Shown here one piece after another: positions 1 through 19,917 of a stretch of 64,000 nucleotides of DNA (its first letter is position 1; each line of letters starts with the position of its first letter). The position numbers were made by a program, and so were the translations under genes. The stretch lies in contig BSDZ01000019.1 in assembly GCA_030268105.1 (NCBI GenBank), positions 1,156,001 through 1,220,000 of the forward strand, written 5' to 3'. The notes beneath the pieces were generated by a model. The model was not told the origin of the DNA. It saw nothing but the letters and a program-made list of their open reading frames with translations, and did not search any database. This DNA is from Volvox africanus (Eukaryota; Chlorophyta; Chlorophyceae; Chlamydomonadales; Volvocaceae).

Positions 1-2834
1 GGATCCTCCAGGTGCCCCAGTGGTAATGCCAGCCGGCTGCCCAGCCGCTGCTGTTGTCCGGCTGGTTCTCCTGACGTGCAGGGACGTCGGGGCGGAGGAC
101 ACAGCGGATGTCGTATCTCTCTTTGTAACATTCGGGCGGGTCTAAAGCTGTTTGGAAGCTTCTAGAAAGTGCGGAAAGATATCAAAAAAAACGGACCTAT
201 GATGGTGTGGTGGGTTTGCCTGGCCCGTCTTAATTTACTTGGTGGCACCGATTTGGGGGGGAGGAAGTGTGAGTGGAGTCCCATGACCTGCGTTCGTGCG
301 AGGCTGGGCTGGCTTCAGTTCATTGAATATATAACCAAAGGGAGGGACGTTCCAAGTCAGGAATGGGGGCTGCTTCTGCGGCCTCGCATTGCAAAATGTC
401 CTGGTTAAATCAGGTCCTGATGGCGTCCCGTCCGTGTACATATTGTAGGATTGGAAATGTGCAACAACCTGTTTACGGCCCCATATGTAACCCGCACCCC
501 ATCCATGCCACACCGCCCGACTTCACATGCATTTGACTGACTCCTTCGCTCAGCGCACTGCACCGTTACGACCAGGGCTCTGCGCGTTACATGGATGGTT
601 TACCAGATGAAAGGGGTGAATCGATTGGGCAGGACTTGGTTGAGAATCAGATCAGTCCGGTCGGGTAAGGCCCTCTCTTCTCCTCTAAATCGCCACCACC
701 AGGAGATATTATACCACCTCAGGGTGATCTCTACTCATGGACGCCACCGCGCGCACCATCCGCACCGTTTCTTCATTGCACATGCACGTGCAGACGAATT
801 ACGTTGTAGTGCTTGAAGGACAAGGCTCATGTCATGGCCCCTCAGTGCCCGAAGCCGTCAGTCGTAAGTCCCATAAGGTACTCGATAAGGGCTATGGAGC
901 AGAGCACCTCACCACCACCGCCATCTATATATCACCAAACTCAAATGTGCATGTGCGCAGCCGCGACTCTAGTGCCTCAAAACCGTGCACCAAAAACTAA
1001 ATTACTCACAGTGCACCGCTTGCCATAAAGAAATACAGCCATGACGCTGCCTCATGCTCCGCACACTACTGCAGCTAATAAGACACAAGCACGTATGCTC
1101 ACACAAAAACTCCCCAACACCCACACGGCCAAGAACGGCATATGTTTCCCATATGGACTATCAGCCAGATTGGACACCACAGCTTATACCACCAAAGACA
1201 GCAGCTGCGCGGCCGAACCCTACCACACTATGTCGTGGCTAATAGTTACGGCAACGGCCAACATCGGCCGCCCAGATACCACCACCACCCTGGCGGACCA
1301 CCACTGCTCTGGCCGGTGCTCAGCGCACGCGGGAAAGCCCGGTCTCTCTACTCGGGGTGGCAGCTCACGACATCCTCACTGCTGCATATCAGCTACCGCT
1401 TTGGCTGCCATTTCTGTTGCTCGTCACGCGTACATGCTCCTAGGCATAGGGTCCTCAATCACAGGGATCGCATACGGCAGATCTCGACAGATCGATCAAG
1501 TCCACGTTCCGCAGCGACTCACGGCAAATAGTGTTTCATCATATGCAACCTGCTTGGCGGCATCATATTAAGGCAAAAGCAGGACGATCCAAAGGCTGAG
1601 AAAAACCCGTTCGTCGTCGAGCACCGGATAAACTATTTCCGTCGACAGATATACCACGTACGGCAATCTGCAACTGGATAAACCGAAGAGATTCGCAGAT
1701 AGAAGGAAAACCGATGATGGGGTATCACCGCCTGCACCACTGCCGACCCCCCGTCACAATCTGCGGTGCATTACATGTCCCACGGCTTCTGTAGTTGACG
1801 CCAGTATGACGCGGCAAATGACAACCCAGCTCGTGTGACGATGTGAGTTCCGAAAACCGGGGTCACGAATGGCACACATCGACAAACACACAAACACTCC
1901 CTCTCGTCCCAGGCTCCCCCTTGGTCCTGACACGACTCTTGACATCTTTACCCTAGTAAAGTAATTTCCCCTTCTCGCATCAGTATTGTCAGCGCACAAC
2001 TCAGCACGTCGCTGTGCCACACGCCCACGTGTGTGTGTGTGTGTGTGTGTGACACAAGCGTTCTTCTCCTGCTCAGCCCTTTCCCAAACTAAACTGATCT
2101 GAACTCAAGTGGTGCACTCAGTCAATAAAAATGCCAATATGTTCTCTCGCCCCTTTCTGCATCTTCAAGACTTTCTGCATATAAAGCTCCCGCAGTTCTT
2201 ACACCCCCAAGAGCGAGACAGCGTGCATGCACACGTATTCACATATGTCTTGTGGGATACTAGTTCCTCTTGCACCGCCGCAACCGCCTCTTACCAGCAG
2301 CCTTTTTACTAAGCGGCCACAGATATATCGAAACAAACAGAGCCGCGGGCTGAGGTTTGGCAGGAGCTTGCAAACCGAAAATGAAGGACACGCGCAGGAC
2401 GAGCGAAAGGAGCTCCAGTGAACTGTAAAACACGGACTTGTTGCAGCAAGAACAAGAGCACGCTCCATCCCCCCATGCCCCACCTCCTTGGTCCATGGCG
2501 GTGCGACCCGACGGCTTCGTACCTGCCCTCCGGCTGCCAGACCCGCGTCCTTTAAGTGGCTTTTTACCGTTTTAAAATAGTATTAGGAGGCCCCTTCGAG
2601 CGTTGCCTTCCAAGGAGCCAGGACAAACCCAGTGCCCGATGCAGGTATTATTGGAGACCGGTGTTGGCCCTCCCATCAGACAACATAGAATGCCATCAGC
2701 AAGGATGTGATCAGCTTTCACACAAAGCACAAAGTTGTGGTCTTTCATCACACCTCGGTGGCCTCACTGCCCCCCTGGCATTCCTTCCCCACTTCGGCCA
2801 TTGTGAGCTCTCCCAGGGTGTACGCATTGCTCGA
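1..2834. other. Left-end stretch without a recognisable gene
   Basis: I see no exon with family resemblance on either strand. Open frames up to 176 codons occur (for example 1041-1571 +) but their translations are rich in His, Thr, Cys and Pro and look like chance reading of GC-rich DNA. A GT dinucleotide run lies at about 2030-2051. The interval may be untranslated or intergenic sequence of a gene outside the window. Confidence 0.5.
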
Positions 2835-3308
2835 TTACCAGTCGTCCAGGTAGTTCTTGCCGGGAGCAGGCTTGCTGGGGGCGCCACCTGCGGCGGGGGG
2901 GGCACCACTGCCGCCGCGGCCCGCAGCGCGACTGCCACCGGCTGTGCCACGAGCCTTCGTAGAGCCGCCCTCGACATCCTCCCACGTGGCGGAGTCGTTA
3001 TCCCAGCCATCCCCATTGCCCTCATCTTCCTCCCAGCCCTTGGTGTCCCAGCTCGTGGGCGAGACGGCGCCGCCACTGCGGGCCTTGGGGCCGGGGCCCG
3101 CGGGGGACCTGCCGGGTAAGGCCGCCAAGGTGGCAGGCGCCGTGTTGGCGTAGAGGGTCAAACTGCAGGCGGCGGCAGGGGCGAAATGCATAGCAGAAGA
3201 CGCGGCGGCGGCGGCGGTGGCAGTGTGGTGCGGTGCGGTGTGGGGGATGGCCTGCATACCATACCGGTGTCCGCATGCTATATCACTACTTGAAGTGCTG
3301 TAACACAC
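2835..3308 (-). CDS. Small acidic, Trp-rich protein or orphan terminal exon
   Basis: The minus-strand frame reads 157 residues and ends in GKNYLDDW before a stop. Its most gene-like part is an acidic Trp/Asp/Gly segment (WDTKGWEEDEGNGDGWDNDS, then ATWEDVEGG) followed by an Ala/Gly/Pro linker. Alternating Trp and acidic residues at a C-terminus are known from SCY1-like (SCYL1) pseudokinases, so this could be the last exon of such a gene. However, no kinase or HEAT-repeat exon is found upstream: the next 540 bases lead straight into the tail of the mucin-like gene on the same strand. A consensus acceptor (cag, exon from 3108) would give a shorter coding exon. It is either an isolated small gene, a decayed remnant, or a terminal exon; the start is uncertain. 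Confidence 0.35.
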   Translation of the reverse strand: MCYSTSSSDIACGHRYGMQAIPHTAPHHTATAAAAASSAMHFAPAAACSLTLYANTAPATLAALPGRSPAGPGPKARSGGAVSPTSWDTKGWEEDEGNGDGWDNDSATWEDVEGGSTKARGTAGGSRAAGRGGSGAPPAAGGAPSKPAPGKNYLDDW

Positions 3309-3845
3309 GAGTTCTCGTCACGTCAGAAATAATGCAATAATGAAATGGACATCACGAGGAACAGCATCCCGGTGGATCGCTCTTCCAATATGAGGCTGAG
3401 ATCGTGGACGTGCAGCTCTGTGCGTGCGTGCGTGCGTGCGTGTGTGTGTGTGTGTGTGTGAGTGAGTGAGTGAGTGTGTGTGTGTGAGAGAGATTATGTG
3501 AGAGTGATGGTTTGTGTGAAGTGATGCGTGAGTAAGACGCCTCGGACCCTCGTCATCTCCAATTTACAAAACCAGTCACAGCCCTCGCTGCCTTTGGCCC
3601 TACCTAGCTTCCCTACGGGCATCGACAGATGGCATGTGCATGGGCGACGCCGCATCAATTCACCTCCCTCCCCGCTCCCCATCTACCCAAAAAAGGCCCC
3701 TCCCCTCTCCCTCTCCCCCAAAGGTCCATGTCCATTCATGTCATGTCATGTCATATCCATTGCCTCGTCCCCAAACAATGTACGATGAACCCAGTTCAAG
3801 GAATCGAAAGCCCTACTTGTATCAAGACTGTTTCTGGCACGTGTG
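3309..3845. other. Intergenic spacer with GT-rich microsatellite
   Basis: No exon is seen here. A run of TGCG and TG units, then TGAG units, spans about 3420-3486, and CATGT units occur near 3735-3755. The stretch separates the stop codon of the mucin-like gene from the small ORF downstream of it on the same strand, so it should hold the mucin gene's 3' untranslated region. Confidence 0.5.
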
Positions 3846-6800
3846 TTAGCACCTGCTGATAGGCGCCTGATAGCGCTTGGCCTGCTGCATGCCGGTAATG
3901 ACGCGGCGGCTGCCCACCACGGCGACCACCGCCAGCACCAACGCCACGCTGCCGCCAATCACGGACCTGTGCACAGCGGGACACACAGAATACAGGGGAC
4001 GCGGGACACGGGGCGGGAAAGCTGCGTTCGGCCCCAGCGAAACCCTTGTCTGCAGACAGCCTGCTTGGTACTATGTGATAGGCGCGGGATGAGACAGAAC
4101 ACGCACAGCCCGGGAAGGCAAGGGGCATATCGCATAATTAGCCAGGCCCCTGGTCGCCAGGCCATAGAATCCAACGCAACGTTCGAATAGCAAGGACGCT
4201 AACGTGTTTACTCCTCTACATAATGTATATCAGAAAGGGTGAGTTGACGTTTTTGTTAAGTCGCTGCAGGCAGCTCCCTGGCCTGGCAAGTTTACGATGA
4301 TGGCGGTAAGGAGATGTACATGCAGCGTAATGCAGCGTCTCTTTCCCATATCCTCTGTACCTCTATACCACAACAGGAACCCCAATAAATGGGCCTCACT
4401 ACCGTGGGACCCTCTACTCACCCCATAACCGACGGCGATGCGAACACACTGGAAGTTGGCAGCAGGGCAGGCCCTGCCACTGTGGACAACTCGCCATCAC
4501 CTTGGCGACTAGCGGCGGCCCCGTCAGCGGCGCCCGCAGGCGTGCCTGCTGCCGCCACTGTTTGTATTGACCCCTCGGCCGCTGGAACCGCGTTCGTGCC
4601 TGCCGCCAGCTGCACATTGGTGTTGCCCAGATCGGCAGCGCTTTTGGTTGTGTCGGCCGCAGAGGATCCGCCCCCGTAAGTCGTCGTGTGCGATCCGACA
4701 CCACTGTGTGTATGTACATGCGTGTGGTGATGGTGCTGGGGCTGATGCTCCTGATAATGCGGCAACGGAGAGGAGGATGACGACCATCCCAAGGACGAGT
4801 CCGAAGACGACGAGGAAGATGACCAAGAGGACGCGGATTGGGCCCCGCCCAGGACCGTGTCGTGGGACGCGGCACTGCCCCACCCTGTATGGACCCCGGC
4901 ACCGTCGCCACCACTCGTGCCGGTATTGGCGTTCGCAAAGTCAGCAGAACTCGTGCCAGAGGTGGTGGTAGTGGTGGTGGTGGTGGTGGCAGGGCTAATG
5001 AATGCAGCACTACTTGCCGCCCCATCTTCCACAGCTTCGTTGGTGGTGATGGTACTGCCACCGCCGATGAGGGATGCAAGGATGGAATTGGTATTGCCGC
5101 TCCCAATGCTGCTACCACCGCCCATGCCCGCGTTGTCGCCGGTGCTGCTGCCTCCAGCGCCATCCAGGTTGCCTTCATCAACACCAGAACGAACAAATCC
5201 ACCAACAACATCTACGGAGTGCAGCAACAGAGTGGACAAGGAATGATTGAGCACAGACGTAATCTCATATAACAGGCGCGAGAAGGCGGGTAAGCGAAGG
5301 TGAGGGGGAAAGTGTATCCAGTTAACCCTGGGATGGGGACAATCGCTCAGCAAGTCAGCTTGACTCCTGCCTGTGACGGCTGACAGGCGTCCCACGACTG
5401 TCAAGAAGGTCCCGTCCCCGTCTCAAGGCGGGGTCTTCTGCTACAGCTTTTCGAGTGCCTTGCCCTCTGCGTGCCCACAAGCATAAGACCAGAAGCCTGA
5501 GCCCCCACTCGTTAAGGCCAGGCTATTATTAACCTAAGTCATGTGTAAATTGCCACCACAACTTACTCCACAGCCATCCATAGCTGCTCATTTCCATTCA
5601 CGGGAAGAAAGAAATCGAACGTATCAACACTCCTTTATTCGCTTCCTTGCTGATAAACCCAGCTGTGCCCAACACCATCCTTTTATTACACTGCCAAGGC
5701 CCCATCAGCCGTTATTGACAACTCCGGTATCATCTTTAGTCAAAAGCTTACCGGCAATACCACCAGCTGCAGGGTCAGTGGCCGAGGTGGAGATGGCGCC
5801 CATGACATTGCTATCACTTCCATCGCCGGTGTCCTGGGTCCCAGTACCTTCTGCTCTGCTTGAGGTCGAACTCGCAACATCAATACCGCCAGCTGTAGCG
5901 GTGACTGTGCTACTACTGCCAATATCACCGGCAGCAGATCCCACGCCCGTCCCAGAGGCGCTGATGCCAAAGCTGGGACGATCAGTCAATGTGCCATCAC
6001 TGCTGCTGCCTGCGGTGCTGCCCGATAGGCCAGCATCCGATGCTCCATCACCAGAGACATCGGAATGATTGCTGGTTCCTGCCGCATCATATCCACCGGA
6101 CGAGCCCAAGGTCCCGGAAGATGTGGTGGTTCCAATCGTCAACCCAGATCCCAAGCCACCGCTGGATCCAGAGGTGCTAGTGGATCCAAAGTTGTTACTC
6201 GACCCATCTCCCGCCGAGCCTGAGCTGCTGCTGGCAGCGTCACTATTGCTGGTAAGGCCTTCCCCAATGCTATTGCCAGCACTGAGGCTGTTACTCCCTG
6301 CATCTCCAGTACTGGCAGTAGTCACGTCAATGCCATGTTCCTGGTTTGTCACATTAGACGCGATCTCTCCAGGGTTGTAGGTTACGTTAGACCCAGGCAA
6401 GACGTCGTCGCTTGCAGCATTTGAAGCCGGACCTTGATGATTCATTCCGTCAGATTCAGCAGCAGCAGAAGCATGGCTTCCTGAAATGCACACACATGTA
6501 ATGGTAATGGTAATGGTAATGGTAATGGTAATGGTGTAAATGTCTGCTGGAGGGAACGATTCTGAGGACCTAGGTGTGCAAAACTGCAGTATGGCATGAC
6601 ATAGGAATCAATCAGTGCAAGGAAGCATCCATGAATATGTCGTACGTGTCATCCAGACAGAATAGGCAGAAGTCCTGACGACGCAGGAAGCTACCATAGC
6701 AGTCATAACGCATGCCATTTGGCATCCATACAGGTGGTGAATGAATGTTGTGTCAGGCAGGACTAGTACTGACAGGCTGACAGCATCTTCTGGTATATGA

Positions 6801-9800
6801 GGCAAGTAATATAATACCAGCTAGTTATTGGTGCCCATCGGTGGTATTCTGGGGATCTCTATGGCTAATATTCGGGATGACTAGGAAACTGGACATTGTG
6901 CGTCCTACTGTAAGGAGGATATAATTACAGAGATATAACAACATCTGAATAGAATGCCGCCTTAATGGCAACAACTATGTAAATATCACCATCGTATATA
7001 TGATGAGCATCCCCATGATCTTCCAACCTTCTTGCCCATCCCCAGAACCAAAATCCCTACATGTTTTAAGTTCCCAATCCTTTTACAGTTCATACCTTCC
7101 CTACATACAGCAAAAAGCACCCCCCAAAATGTCCATCCCAGTGAGAGTAGGGCACTGAGGAGTGTGGCTACCCCACCTGTCACTTCCATGCCACCGCCAG
7201 GCGTTAAGGTACCAGTCGTTGTGTTGAACTCTGATGTCATATTATTGGTTGGAGTTGTTGTTTCAGTCATAGCTTTCAAGGCAGCAGCCACTGCAGCGGC
7301 AGCAGCCATGTCTGTGTTGCTAATGTGCTGATTGCTGCCCAGGATGGTCCCAGCAGGAGAAGAAGTGATTGATCCAGAGGCGGAATTTGGAGCGACAGTA
7401 GTTGAAGCTGTAGAAGGATCAGTGTTGGTTGTACTTGACACTGATATGCCTGATGTCTCAGTAGAAAACATTGAATTGGCAGAAGTCAAAGTGGTGTCCC
7501 TCATTGTTGCCAGGGAAGACTCAATGCTACTTCCAGAAGAACCAGAAGATCCGGGTTCCACCACCGTCCCCTCCACAGCAGGTGACACCAAGACAGGGCC
7601 TGTAAGCGCAGCACTGGTGTCCTGTGTGCTTGCTGCTGCAGATAAGTCACCAGTTGTGGAAGCTCCTGTCCCAGCGGCCGCAGCAGCGCCATCTGTTCCG
7701 GGTTCCACCACCGTCCCCTCAGGTGACACCAAGACAGGGCCTGTAAGGGCAGTGCTGGTGTCCTGTGTGCTTGCTGCTGCAGATAAGTCACCAGTTGTGG
7801 AAGCTCCTGTCCCAGCGGCCGCAGCAGCGCCATCTGTTCCGGGTTCCACCACCGTCCCCTCCACAGCAGGTGACAGCAAGACAGGGCCTGTAAGCGCAGC
7901 ACTGGTGTCCTGTGTGCTTGCTGCTGCAGATAAGTCACCAGTTGTGGAAGCTCCTGTCCCAGCGGCCGCAGCAGCGCCATCTGTTCCGGGTTCCACCACA
8001 GTCCCCTCCACAGCAGGTGACAGCAAGACAGGGCCTGTAAGCGCAGCACTGGTGTCCTGTGTGCTTGCTGCTGCAGATAAGTCACCAGTTGTGGAAGCTC
8101 CTGTCCCAGCGGCCGCAGCAGCGCCATCTGTTCCGGGTTCCACCACCGTCCCCTCAGGTGACACCAAGACAGGGCCTGTAAGGGCGGCGCTGGTGTCCTG
8201 TGTGCTTGCTACTGCAGATAAGTCACCAGTTGTGGAAGCTCCTGTCCCAGCGGCCGCAGCAGCGCCATCTGTTCCGGGTTCCACCACCGTCCCCTCCACA
8301 GCAGGTGACAGCAAGACAGGGCCTGTAAGGGCAGCGCTGGTATCCTGTGTGCTTGCTGCTGCAGATAAGTCACCAGTTGTGGAAGCTCCTGTCCCAGCGG
8401 CCGCAGCAGCGCCATCTGTTCCGGGTTCCACCACAGTCCCCTCAGGTGACACCAAGATAGGACCTGTAAGGGCAGTGCTGGTGTCCTGTGTGCTTGCTGC
8501 TGCAGATAAGTCACCAGTTGTGGAAGCTCCTGTACCAGCGGCCGCAGCAGCGCCATCTGTTCCGGGTTCCACCACAGTCCCCTCAGGTGACACCAAGATA
8601 GGACCTGTAAGGGCAGTGCTGGTGTCCTGTGTGCTTGCTGCTGCAGATAAGTCACCAGTTGTGGAAGCTCCTGTCCCAGCGGCCGCAGCAGCGCCATCTG
8701 TTCCGGGTTCCACCACCGTCCCCTCCACAGCAGGTGACACCAAGACAGGGCCTGTAAGGGCAGCGCTGGTATCCTGTGTGCTTGCTGCTGCAGATAAGTC
8801 ACCAGGTGTGGAAGCTCCTGTCCCAGCGGCCGCAGCAGCGCCATCTGTTCCGGGTTCCACCACCGTCCCCTCAGGTGACACCAAGACAGGGCCTGTAAGG
8901 GCAGCGCTGGTGTCCTGTGTGCTTGCTGCTGCAGATAAGTCACCAGGTGTGGAAGCTCCTGTCCCAGCGGCCGCAGCAGCGCCATCTGTTCCGGGTTCCA
9001 CCACAGTCCCCTCCACAGCAGGTGACAGCAAGACAGGGCCTGTAAGGGCAGCGCTGGTATCCTGTGTGCTTGCTGCTGCAGATAAGTCACCAGTTGTGGA
9101 AGCTCCTGTCCCAGCGGCCGCAGCAGCGCCATCTGTTCCGGGTTCCACCACAGTCCCCTCAGGTGACACCAAGATAGGACCTGTAAGGGCAGTGCTGGTG
9201 TCCTGTGTGCTTGCTGCTGCAGATAAGTCACCAGTTGTGGAAGCTCCTGTCCCAGCGGCCGCAGCAGCGCCATCTGTTCCGGGTTCCACCACAGTCCCCT
9301 CAGGTGACACCAAGATAGGACCTGTAAGGGCAGTGCTGGTGTCCTGTGTGCTTGCTGCTGCAGATAAGTCACCAGTTGTGGAAGCTCCTGTCCCAGCGGC
9401 CGCAGCAGCGCCATCTGTTCCGGGTTCCACCACCGTCCCCTCCACAGCAGGTGACACCAAGACAGGGCCTGTAAGGGCAGCGCTGGTATCCTGTGTGCTT
9501 GCTGCTGCAGATAAGTCACCAGGTGTGGAAGCTCCTGTCCCAGCGGCCGCAGCAGCGCCATCTGTTCCGGGTTCCACCACCGTCCCCTCAGGTGACACCA
9601 AGACAGGGCCTGTAAGGGCAGCGCTGGTGTCCTGTGTGCTTGCTGCTGCAGATAAGTCACCAGGTGTGGAAGCTCCTGTCCCAGCGGCCGCAGCAGCGCC
9701 ATCTGTTCCGGGTTCCACCACAGTCCCCTCCACAGCAGGTGACAGCAAGACAGGGCCTGTAAGGGCAGCGCTGGTATCCTGTGTGCTTGCTGCTGCAGAT

Positions 9801-11674
9801 AAGTCACCAGTTGTGGAAGCTCCTGTCCCAGCGGCCGCAGCAGCGCCATCTGTTCCGGGTTCCACCACCGTCCCCTCAGGTGACACCAAGATAGGACCTG
9901 TAAGGGCAGTGCTGGTGTCCTGTGTGCTTGCTGCTGCAGATAAGTCACCAGTTGTGGAAGCTCCTGTACCAGCGGCCGCAGCAGCGCCATCTGTTCCGGG
10001 TTCCACCACAGTCCCCTCAGGTGACACCAAGATAGGACCTGTAAGGGCAGTGCTGGTGTCCTGTGTGCTTGCTGCTGCAGATAAGTCACCAGTTGTGGAA
10101 GCTCCTGTCCCAGCGGCCGCAGCAGCGCCATCTGTTCCGGGTTCCACCACCGTCCCCTCCACAGCAGGTGACACCAAGACAGGGCCTGTAAGGGCAGCGC
10201 TGGTATCCTGTGTGCTTGCTGCTGCAGATAAGTCACCAGGTGTGGAAGCTCCTGTCCCAGCGGCCGCAGCAGCGCCATCTGTTCCGGGTTCCACCACCGT
10301 CCCCTCAGGTGACACCAAGACAGGGCCTGTAAGGGCAGCGCTGGTATCCTGTGTGCTTGCTGCTGCAGATAAGTCACCAGTTGTGGAAGCTCCTGTCCCA
10401 GCGGCCGCAGCAGCGCCATCTGTTCCGGGTTCCACCACCGTCCCCTCAGGTGACACCAAGACAGGGCCTGTAAGGGCAGCGCTGGTGTCCTGTGTGCTTG
10501 CTGCTGCAGATAAGTCACCAGGTGTGGAAGCTCCTGTCCCAGCGGCCGCAGCAGCGCCATCTGTTCCGGGTTCCACCACAGTCCCCTCCACAGCAGGTGA
10601 CAGCAAGACAGGGCCTGTAAGGGCAGCGCTGGTATCCTGTGTGCTTGCTGCTGCAGATAAGTCACCAGTTGTGGAAGCTCCTGTCCCAGCGGCCGCAGCA
10701 GCGCCATCTGTTCCGGGTTCCACCACAGTCCCCTCAGGTGACACCAAGATAGGACCTGTAAGGGCAGTGCTGGTGTCCTGTGTGCTTGCTGCTGCAGATA
10801 AGTCACCAGTTGTGGAAGCTCCTGTACCAGCGGCCGCAGCAGCGCCATCTGTTCCGGGTTCCACCACAGTCCCCTCAGGTGACACCAAGATAGGACCTGT
10901 AAGGGCAGTGCTGGTGTCCTGTGTGCTTGCTGCTGCAGATAAGTCACCAGTTGTGGAAGCTCCTGTACCAGCGGCCGCAGCAGCGCCATCTGTTCCGGGT
11001 TCCACCACCGTCCCCTCCACAGCAGGTGACACCAAGACAGGGCCTGTAAGGGCAGCGCTGGTATCCTGTGTGCTTGCTGCTGCAGATAAGTCACCAGGTG
11101 TGGAAGCTCCTGTCCCAGCGGCCGCAGCAGCGCCATCTGTTCCGGGTTCCACCACCGTCCCCTCAGGTGTCACCAAGGGAGTAGTAGTGGCGGTTAAGGC
11201 GTTGTTGTTGTCCTGTGAATCAATGTTAGCAGCCGACACTGCGAAATTTCCGCCAGCCCCTGTCAGTAAGGTATCAGCTCCTTTTTCCGACCTATCCTTA
11301 TCAGCCGCTTCGCCATTGTCATAACTGTTGTAGTTGTCATCCTCCCCGTCTGTTTCGTACATATCGCTCCCTTTAATATCTTGAACTGCGTTATCTGACA
11401 TCAGGGATCGCCTTTGGTTTCTTGGAATCGTAGCAACGGCCCCAGCGCGCTGAGCAACATCAGCCGTAGCATCGACAAAATCACTGGATAACGTCGTCCC
11501 CTCGACTATTGAAGTTTTAGTCAATTCCATGCTGGTTGCTCTGCCCAAAGACCGAAGCTGCCTGCCAGCGAAGCGATGGCCTGTTGCAACCCGGCTGGAG
11601 ATGGTCACCATGAAAAGCACGAGCAGCCACGCTAAGCAGAATTCCTTCAAAGATGAGCTACATTTGAGCGCCAT
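3846..11674 (-). CDS. Giant mucin-like, tandem-repeat single-pass surface protein
   Basis: Four exons splice in frame: 11674-7177 (or to 7096), 6480-5752, 5211-4422 and 3966-3846, with phases 1, 1 and 2 all matching. The product is about 2,045 residues. Residues 1-32 form a signal peptide (Lys-rich start, then CLAWLLVLFMVTISS). After about 135 acidic residues come 25 tandem units of 47 or 49 residues (about 170-1375), each beginning EGTVVEPGTDGAAAAAG and very rich in Ala, Thr and Ser. Ser/Thr/Gly-rich sequence, poly-Thr, poly-Ser and a His cluster (QHHHHTHVHTH) follow. The last exon encodes a membrane segment (SVIGGSVALVLAVVAVVG) and a short basic tail. I infer an O-glycosylated, rod-like cell-surface or extracellular-matrix protein; no enzyme domain is visible. 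The Met at 11674 was chosen because it places the hydrophobic core at signal-peptide distance; an upstream in-frame Met lies at 11737. Using the alternative exon 1 donor at 7096 would add a second hydrophobic stretch mid-protein. Confidence 0.8.
6497..6534. repeat. TAATGG hexanucleotide array in intron 1 of the mucin-like gene
   Basis: About six perfect copies of the hexamer lie just upstream (in transcript order) of the exon 2 acceptor at 6480, where they form part of the intron end. Confidence 0.85.
6842..6945 (+). mobile_element. Short inverted-repeat element (MITE-like), copy A
   Basis: About 104 bases resembling the copies at 44848-44945, 45642-45745 and 60229-60320. It starts GTGGTATTCTGGGG, has the shared core with GGAAACTGGACATT, and ends TTACAGAGATATAACA. 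It lies in intron 1 of the mucin-like gene. The copy is diverged at both ends; no coding capacity. Confidence 0.6.
7549..11165 (-). repeat. 141/147-bp coding minisatellite, 25 units, with higher-order structure
   Basis: Each unit is 141 bp (47 codons) or 147 bp (49 codons, with an extra Ala-Val at the junction). Variants can be sorted by STPG/STTG, TSAAL/TSTAL, GPVLV/GPILV/GPVLL and presence of AV. In protein order types run A B B C D E, then A B B C D twice, then A B B C and a less regular end. The five-unit block is 717 bp and occurs about four times nearly identically, so the array grew recently by block duplication or unequal exchange. Confidence 0.92.
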
Positions 11675-12333
11675 AGCCACGGTACTTATGCGGGAAGGTG
11701 ATAAGTGCGGACCAGCCATCAGATTCCAAGTCTTCAATTATACGCTCCAACCGGGCAATATCCCCAACTTTATGCAGTTGTGTCGCTGAACCTCCTGTGT
11801 TTTAATTAAAAGGCTATATTGACAATTGAGTCCGTCGGGAGAGTATATTGATAACCGCCAGCCACAGTTCCTTGCCCTATCTCCAGTCCGATTAACAGTC
11901 TTGATTATTACAACTCATGAATCCCAAAGGTTCAAGGAAAAAAACTTGCTGTATTGACTGAAATGTGTTCCACTTTTGCGCTTTGGTTATGGTAGATCAC
12001 CACAAGCCGCAAATGACATTCTGTCATATTAGTCTTGCATGTTCCATCAGCATTTTGAAGCCGTAACATATGAGCAAAACTGGTGCAAAAGAAATTTCGC
12101 TTGTCGTACTTCATGAGCAAGCATGCAGTTTGCGCATCCACAATCCGTTTGTCCCCTGTCTCTGTAAGTAATGAACTCGAAGTGACATGGTCCCTCTTTC
12201 ATCATTATAAGCTGACCTTCTCGTCGCTGTCTTCCTCTTGGCTTTGCACCTTCACGGCGGACATATCGTGGATACGTGGCGGTTAGCGACATTGTTGGTT
12301 TTGTAGCTCCAACCCTGGGATCCTGAGCCAGGA
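11675..12333. promoter_or_regulatory. Divergent promoter interval between the mucin-like gene and the DCAF8-like gene
   Basis: About 660 bases lie between two start codons pointing away from each other. The sequence is more AT-rich than the flanking exons and no exon is recognised in it. By position it must contain both promoters and 5' untranslated regions. I could not identify a specific TATA box or operator with confidence. Confidence 0.5.

Positions 12334-19917
<7,584 letters not shown>

Noticed and set aside
1041..1571. 176-codon plus-strand frame near the left end
   Set aside because: No homology, no plausible regulatory or splice context, and competing frames of similar length overlap it.
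5705..6493. 262-codon minus-strand frame taken as a complete small gene ending at 5705
   Set aside because: A strong donor (gtaagc) at 5751 joins it in phase to the exon at 5211, and its upstream cag acceptor joins it to the repeat exon; the last 16 codons are intron read-through.
7549..11165. CRISPR-like regular repeat spacing
   Set aside because: Units are contiguous coding repeats with no unique spacers, in a eukaryotic gene.
7332..11324. 1,330-codon plus-strand frame over the repeat array
   Set aside because: No signal peptide, no spliced continuation and unlikely composition; it exists because the 141/147-bp units lack stops in that frame. The minus-strand gene has a full phase-matched exon set.
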